A stretch of 64,000 nt of DNA, taken from positions 1 to 64,000 of the forward strand of contig NZ_VCHQ01000031.1 in assembly GCF_005860775.1 (NCBI RefSeq), given 5' to 3'. The position numbers and the translations under genes were made by a program. Below, piece after piece: positions 59,607 through 64,000 of this stretch; the first letter of the stretch is position 1; every line of letters starts with the position of its first letter. Under the pieces are notes generated by a model. That model ran no database searches, was not told the origin of the DNA, and was given only the letters and a program-made list of their open reading frames with translations. Origin of the DNA: Klebsiella indica. GTDB lineage: Bacteria > Pseudomonadota > Gammaproteobacteria > Enterobacterales > Enterobacteriaceae.

Positions 59607-59951
59607 CGTCCCGGTAATCAAAAGAGATAAAGTAGTTGAATTGACTCATGTCGATTCCATTTTCAAACTATGGTTGTAATATCGCTGTCCATGACTTTTC
59701 AACATCAAAATAGCCATTATTAATATTATCCTATAAAGGCAACCTCAGACTTTCATTTCTCTCAAAGCTATTTTAAATATTGCGTTTTGGGTCGGGGCCT
59801 TTTACCTGTTTACCCGTTTTCGTCATTCACAAATCTCTATCTTCATTTCAAACCGTAGATGCGGTCTTCCATGACACAGGTCCCGTAGGGCGCTGGATTT
59901 ACCCACCCGGTAGCTGGATTTTCCCCTATATATCCAGACGCGTTTTCTCTC
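59607..59951. other. Gene-free AT-rich stretch beside the truncated synthetase
   Basis: About 345 bases between the tandem repeat and the end of the synthetase fragment. No frame with a start site or recognisable protein is seen. It probably contains the scar of the deletion that removed the remainder of the synthetase. Confidence 0.5.
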
Positions 59952-60725
59952 TTATGGCTGCGATAACTTTCTGCATATATATTCCCGTGGTGAGTGATAT
60001 CCCAGCGCGCTGAGCGTCAGATGATGCCGACGTGCGCAGGCGTTAAGGGCGAGGCTGGTTTCGCGGTCAAGAGACAGAGCTAATCGGCGGCTTTTACAGC
60101 GATGTTCCGTTGAAAAAAGACGCGGAGCAGGGGGAAGCGTCGGTAATTGCGCCTGCCACCAGAGACGGTCGCGCGTTCTGAGCGTCTGCAACTGCGGATC
60201 GTGAAGACGCTGGTCCAGATAGTGAAACCATGCCACCTCATGTCGCGGAATAATATCGTCGGGCGGCGAGGCATAAAAACGCGCCAGATCCTCCATAACG
60301 ATGCGAAATGACCCGGCATCAGCGGCGATCATGTCCAGATCGATATGCAGCCGGCTTTTCCCTTCCGGCAGCAATGAGAGGCTGATTTCACACGGCACGC
60401 CCCGGTCGCGCAGCAGCTGCTGGTTCTCCATGCGCTGACGTTTCTCCGCCAGCCGGGTCTGGATGTCTTCGCCGGTGCAGTGGCGGTAATCATCAAGACC
60501 CGTCGGAGGATGCTCCGCCACTACGTACTGCTGCCCCTCATCGCTGATGCGCAATCGCAGCATGGGGTGGCGGGCATACAGCGCGTTTATGGCCTGCCGG
60601 AAGCGCGCGCTGTCATGAATAAATCCGTCAAATTCGGCGTATAAGTGAGCGGCAACGCCGCCCAGCGCCTGGGGCGATTGCCTGCCGACCCAGGAAGCCG
60701 CCTGCATTGGAGTCAATGATTTCAT
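59952..60725 (-). pseudogene. Truncated NRPS heterocyclization (Cy) domain
   Basis: 257 residues from ATG 60725 (AGGAAAGATATCC upstream). It begins LTPMQAASWVGRQSPQALGG then VAAHLYAEFDG, the opening of condensation/cyclization domains at the N-terminus of siderophore synthetases. The active-site motif is DMIAADAGS (Asp131, Asp136, Ser139), which is the DxxxxDxxS of heterocyclization domains rather than HHxxxDG. Homology stops after HLTLSAL near residue 240; the final residues (GYHSPREYICRKLSQP) look like read-through. The second half of the domain and all adenylation and carrier domains are missing. Divergent from the fep-like genes. Confidence 0.78.
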
Positions 60726-60787
60726 TGGATATCTTTCCTGATTAAGCCAACGGAAACGCCCTGAATATATCGCACAGAAATACGAAT

Positions 60788-60806
60788 GAAAATGATAATT
60801 ATTATT
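60788..60806. promoter_or_regulatory. Fur box between the synthetase fragment and the importer
   Basis: GAAAATGATAATTATTATT matches GATAATGATAATCATTATC at 15 of 19 positions. It lies 62 bases upstream of the synthetase fragment on one side and about 120 bases before the binding-protein gene on the other, so iron-bound Fur should repress both directions. Confidence 0.82.
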
Positions 60807-60924
60807 CTTAATATTGATGTTTATTCAAAAGAAAGGCTATGATGCGATGGTTTACGATGGGTTAATTGCTGACCAAAGGGCTGAACGCGCCGATCGGAAG
60901 AGTGGCAGAGGGAGCAGGCAAAAA

Positions 60925-61911
60925 ATGAACGTTTGTAGGGAAAAACAACGCCACTGGTTTAAGAGCGTCATGTGGGCGCTCGGACTGGTCATGTTCGCGG
61001 GGCAATGCGTCGCACAGGGATGGCCGAGAACGTTTCATAATGCCGATGACACGGTCACGTCGATTCCTCAGCAGCCCAAACGCATATTATCGACCGCCGT
61101 CAGCGTCACCGGAACCCTGCTGGCGATTGATGCGCCGGTTGTCGCCAGCGCCACAGCGGTGAACGGTCAGTTCTTCGGCCAGTGGCAGGACGTCGCAAAA
61201 GCCAAAAAGGTCGCGAAGGTGTGGCCGGCGGGCAGCGTCGATCTGGAACAGGCGTGGGCCGCAGCGCCGGATTTAATTGTGGTATCAATCAATGGCGCGG
61301 ATTCCGCGCGGGCACAGCTGGCGGATTTACAGGCCATTGCGCCGGTTATCGTGGTCAATTACGGCAATCAGACCTGGCAGGATCTGGCGCGCCAGTTGGG
61401 TGACGCGCTGGGGCTGGAGCAACAGGCCGCCGCACGTATTGCCGGTTTCGATGCGCTGATCGCCAGCACCAGAACGCGGATTCGCCTGCCGGAAGGGCAA
61501 GCCAATATTATCAATTTCAATGGGCCGGGCACTGTCAATCCCGTGGCGACACCGGAAAGCGTTCACGCGCGGCTGTTGCAATCACTGGGATTCACCCTCG
61601 AAGCGCCCGACCCCGCATGGCAAAGTCATCTCACCCGCTCGGGCGATTTTATCTGGGTTGAATATGAAAACCTGACCCAGCTGAAAGCCGAAACAACCTT
61701 TTTGCTGAGCGCCAGCGATGTGCGCATAGACGAATTTATCAACGATCCTCTGTTACAGCGTTTGCCTTCTTCTCGCGCCCGCCAGGTCTACAGCCTGGGG
61801 CCTCACGCTTTTCGCGTCGATTTCTACAGCGCCAGTGAAATGGTTAAGGCGATCGCCGATCGTTTTGTCGTTGAAACGCCGTCCGCTGCGGCCACGCCGG
61901 AGGCGCGCTGA
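60925..61911 (+). CDS. FepB-like periplasmic ferric-siderophore-binding protein
   Basis: 328 residues from ATG 60925 (GGGAG upstream); earlier in-frame starts would displace the signal peptide, which spans about residues 1-30 with cleavage after CVA. The mature protein matches E. coli FepB: WPRTFHNADDTVTSIPQQPK, RILSTAVSVTGTLLAIDAPV, APVIVVNYGNQTWQDLARQL and VYSLGPHAFRVDFYSA. FepB binds ferric catecholates, so a catechol-type ligand is likely. It heads an operon with two permease genes; a separate fepB exists at the ent locus in enterics, so this is a paralogue. Confidence 0.88.
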   Translation: MNVCREKQRHWFKSVMWALGLVMFAGQCVAQGWPRTFHNADDTVTSIPQQPKRILSTAVSVTGTLLAIDAPVVASATAVNGQFFGQWQDVAKAKKVAKVWPAGSVDLEQAWAAAPDLIVVSINGADSARAQLADLQAIAPVIVVNYGNQTWQDLARQLGDALGLEQQAAARIAGFDALIASTRTRIRLPEGQANIINFNGPGTVNPVATPESVHARLLQSLGFTLEAPDPAWQSHLTRSGDFIWVEYENLTQLKAETTFLLSASDVRIDEFINDPLLQRLPSSRARQVYSLGPHAFRVDFYSASEMVKAIADRFVVETPSAAATPEAR

Positions 61912-61912
61912 G

Positions 61913-62926
61913 ATGTTTGCGCAGCGTCCGGGACGTGGGATGCGAAGTGCAGGGCTGGGCGGTGGTTTTCTTATTCTGTTGATGCTGGGTTTCTCCAGTC
62001 TCTGGTTTGGTTCGCGGACGATCCAGCCTGCGGTGATCTGGCAGGCGTTGACGCAGTTCGATCCGCAAAACAGCGCGCATCTGCTGGTCTGGCATTTACG
62101 CCTGCCGCGCACGCTGCTGGCGATGGTGGTTGGCGCGGCGCTTGGCGGAGCCGGGGTGATAATGCAGACGCTGACCCGCAATCCACTGGCGGACCCCGGT
62201 CTGTTAGGCGTTAACGCGGGCGCCACGCTGGCGATTGTGCTGTCGATTGCCTTTTTAAATGTCACCAGCGTCAGCAGTTATATGGTATTCGGTGTGGCTG
62301 GCGCCGGGGTTATCAGTATTCTGGTATTTATGATGGGCGGCCTGAACCATGCCAATCCGATTCGTATCGTGCTGGCCGGCGCGGCTCTGACTATCGTTCT
62401 GCTGAGTCTGACGCAACTGGTTATTCTGAACAGCGACGCCGATGCCTTCGACAGGTTTCGTCACTGGGTGACGGGCGCGTTGCAGGGACGGGGGTATGAC
62501 GTGCTGCTGCCGGTCTCGATACTTGCGTGTGTTGGCATTATTCTGGCGCTGGCGGGAGGGCGAATGCTGGACGTGGCGGCACTGGGGCTGGACACTGGAC
62601 GCGCGCTTGGCATTAATCCTCATGTGCTCGCTGGGATCTCTGCCGCGATCATCGTCATTCTGGCGGGGGCGGCCACGGCAACGGCCGGGCCGATCGGCTT
62701 TGTCGGTCTCACCGCGCCCCATTTTGCACGGGCTTTTGTCGGCTCGGGACACCGTCTGCTGCTGCCGTGGGCGATGATGTTCTCTGCAATACTGGTACTC
62801 AGCGCGGATATTCTCGGGCGGATGATTGGTCATCCCGGCGAGATTGGCGTCGGCATTATGGCAGCGTTAATCGGCGGACCGTTCTTCGTGCTGCTGGTTA
62901 AACGCTGGCAGGGGGCGCGCGTATGA
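61913..62926 (+). CDS. FepD-like ferric-siderophore permease
   Basis: 337 residues from ATG 61913, one base after the previous stop. FecCD family with about nine or ten helices. Signatures are RLPRTLLAMVVGAALGGAGV, MQTLTRNPLADPGLLGVNAG (identical to the FepD block), the coupling region GPIGFVGLTAPHFARAFVGS and LSADILGRMIGHPGEIGVGI. It forms the inner-membrane channel with the next gene and overlaps it by four bases. Confidence 0.93.
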   Translation: MFAQRPGRGMRSAGLGGGFLILLMLGFSSLWFGSRTIQPAVIWQALTQFDPQNSAHLLVWHLRLPRTLLAMVVGAALGGAGVIMQTLTRNPLADPGLLGVNAGATLAIVLSIAFLNVTSVSSYMVFGVAGAGVISILVFMMGGLNHANPIRIVLAGAALTIVLLSLTQLVILNSDADAFDRFRHWVTGALQGRGYDVLLPVSILACVGIILALAGGRMLDVAALGLDTGRALGINPHVLAGISAAIIVILAGAATATAGPIGFVGLTAPHFARAFVGSGHRLLLPWAMMFSAILVLSADILGRMIGHPGEIGVGIMAALIGGPFFVLLVKRWQGARV

Positions 62927-63906
62927 GACAGAGGGCCGGATGGGTGTGCGCCGCCATGGCGCTGTTGCTTGGGGTGACGGGCCTGTATGCCTTGCTGGTC
63001 GGGCGTTTTATGCTTCCCGTGGAGTCGGCCTTCCAGGCGCTGCGGGGAGAAGGCGATCCGACGGCGCAGCATATTGTCAGGATGATCCGTTTGCCCCGCG
63101 TCCTGACCGCCATTCTGGTTGGCTTTGCGTTAGGCGTTTCCGGCGCGCTCTTTCAGTCGGTATCGAAAAATGTGCTGGGTTCCCCGGACGTGATCGGTTT
63201 TACCACCGGCGCAGCGACAGGGGCGATTATCCAGATCATTTTGTTTGACGGAAACCCGGTCGCCATTGTGCTTTCTGCCATGGCCGGCGGGTTCGCCACC
63301 GCGCTGCTGGTCTATTATCTGGCGCGCCATTATGGCGTGGTGAAGGGCCAGCGACTGGTGCTGATGGGGATCGGCGTCGGAGCGGTACTCAGCGCGCTTA
63401 ATGCGTTGCTGCTGGTGAAAGGTGATATCGACAATGCCGTGGCCGCCACGCTCTGGCTGGCCGGTACCACGCAGGGACGCAACTGGTATCACGTGGCGCC
63501 GGTGGGGTTAAGCCTTCTGGTGCTGCTTCCGGCCATTGTTCTGCACGCCAGAGCGATAAATATCATGGCGATGGGCGATGATATTGCCAGCCAGCTTGGG
63601 GTGCGCGTTGAGCGGACGCGAAGAACGGCAATGTTCTGCGCCGTCACGCTGGCCGCGGTGGCCACCAGCGCGACAGGGCCAATCGCGTTTATTGCCCTGA
63701 TTGCGCCGCAGCTGGCGTTACGCTTAACCAGAACGCCGGGATTGCCGGTTTTCAGCGCCGGGCTGGCTGGCAGTTGCCTGCTTCTGGGTGCCGATATGCT
63801 TACGCAAATTCAGCCGCTGGCATTAACCCTTCCCGTTGGCCTAATGACCGGGATTATCGGCGGCGTTTATTTACTTATTCTGCTGTTGCGAATGCCTTCC
63901 TTTTAG
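62923..63906 (+). CDS. FepG-like ferric-siderophore permease
   Basis: 327 residues; ATG 62923 overlaps the previous stop (ATGA). FecCD family: RLPRVLTAILVGFALGVSGA, LFQSVSKNVLGSPDVIGFTT and the coupling loop TGPIAFIALIAPQLALRLTR, then GADMLTQIQPLALTLPVGLM. Heterodimer partner of the FepD-like subunit. The ATPase (fepC-like) would be expected just after, but the remaining 94 bases of the window show no start of it. Confidence 0.93.
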   Translation: MRQRAGWVCAAMALLLGVTGLYALLVGRFMLPVESAFQALRGEGDPTAQHIVRMIRLPRVLTAILVGFALGVSGALFQSVSKNVLGSPDVIGFTTGAATGAIIQIILFDGNPVAIVLSAMAGGFATALLVYYLARHYGVVKGQRLVLMGIGVGAVLSALNALLLVKGDIDNAVAATLWLAGTTQGRNWYHVAPVGLSLLVLLPAIVLHARAINIMAMGDDIASQLGVRVERTRRTAMFCAVTLAAVATSATGPIAFIALIAPQLALRLTRTPGLPVFSAGLAGSCLLLGADMLTQIQPLALTLPVGLMTGIIGGVYLLILLLRMPSF

Positions 63907-64000
63907 GAGGCATTTTTTCAGGCGGGTTCGGTGCGTCTGATGAGAAAGTAAGTCACTCATAATAAGGCCGTCAGGCTGCCAATATAAAGCAATGTGTTCT

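Overview
The window is chromosomal DNA from an enteric gammaproteobacterium of the Escherichia/Salmonella/Citrobacter group. The evidence is gene order: trpABCDE-trpL-rnm-yciO-rluB-btuR-yciK-sohB-yciN-topA-cysB-acnA-ribA-pgpB-lapAB-pyrF-yciH-osmB-yciT-yciZ-rnb-yciW-fabI-sapFDCBA-pspF-pspABCD-ycjXF-tyrR-tpx-ycjG-mpaA-mppA is the 28-30 min segment of the E. coli map in the same orientation. Protein sequences are close to, but clearly divergent from, E. coli K-12. Genus cannot be fixed from the window alone; Citrobacter or a Salmonella relative fits best. A TerA-like replication terminator between lapB and pyrF confirms that this is one flank of the terminus region.

Layout. 1-1148: end of an IS66-family element that cuts an older gene, leaving its C-terminal fragment (1150-1455), followed by a small membrane protein. 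2171-8950: complete trp operon with terminator, attenuator, leader peptide and TrpR operator; the leader peptide appears to have lost its usual stop codon. 9093-12698: rnm, yciO and rluB, with yciQ absent and two orphan ORFs in its place. 12961-18754: a decayed IS3-type orfA, then an accessory operon (IclR regulator, OPT peptide transporter, DUF1177 protein, AroM-like protein, S51 dipeptidase, Asp/Glu/hydantoin racemase) inserted between rluB and btuR. 18845-39991: conserved housekeeping genes; pdeR (gmr), which sits between yciZ and rnb in E. coli, is missing. 40235-53056: sap peptide transporter, phage-shock regulon with sigma54 promoter, ycjXF and tyrR; the K-12 puu genes and pspE are absent. 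53057-53957: gene-free stretch with a GC-rich block of consecutive hairpins and a REP-like palindrome. 53958-59139: abrB, tpx and the murein-recycling group ycjG-mpaA-mppA. 59216-63906: remains of a siderophore island, with a degenerate IS256-family transposase, the truncated first domain (heterocyclization type) of a non-ribosomal peptide synthetase, a Fur box, and an intact FepB/FepD/FepG-like importer.

Functional themes. The trp operon with tyrR covers aromatic amino-acid synthesis and control. ycjG, mpaA and mppA together import and break down murein tripeptide. sap and psp deal with envelope stress. The two accessory loci (13-19 kb and 59-64 kb) are both bordered by eroded transposase genes, so they look horizontally acquired and partly decayed. 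The first is the best candidate for an undescribed pathway: uptake, hydrolysis and racemisation of an unusual acidic peptide or related amide.
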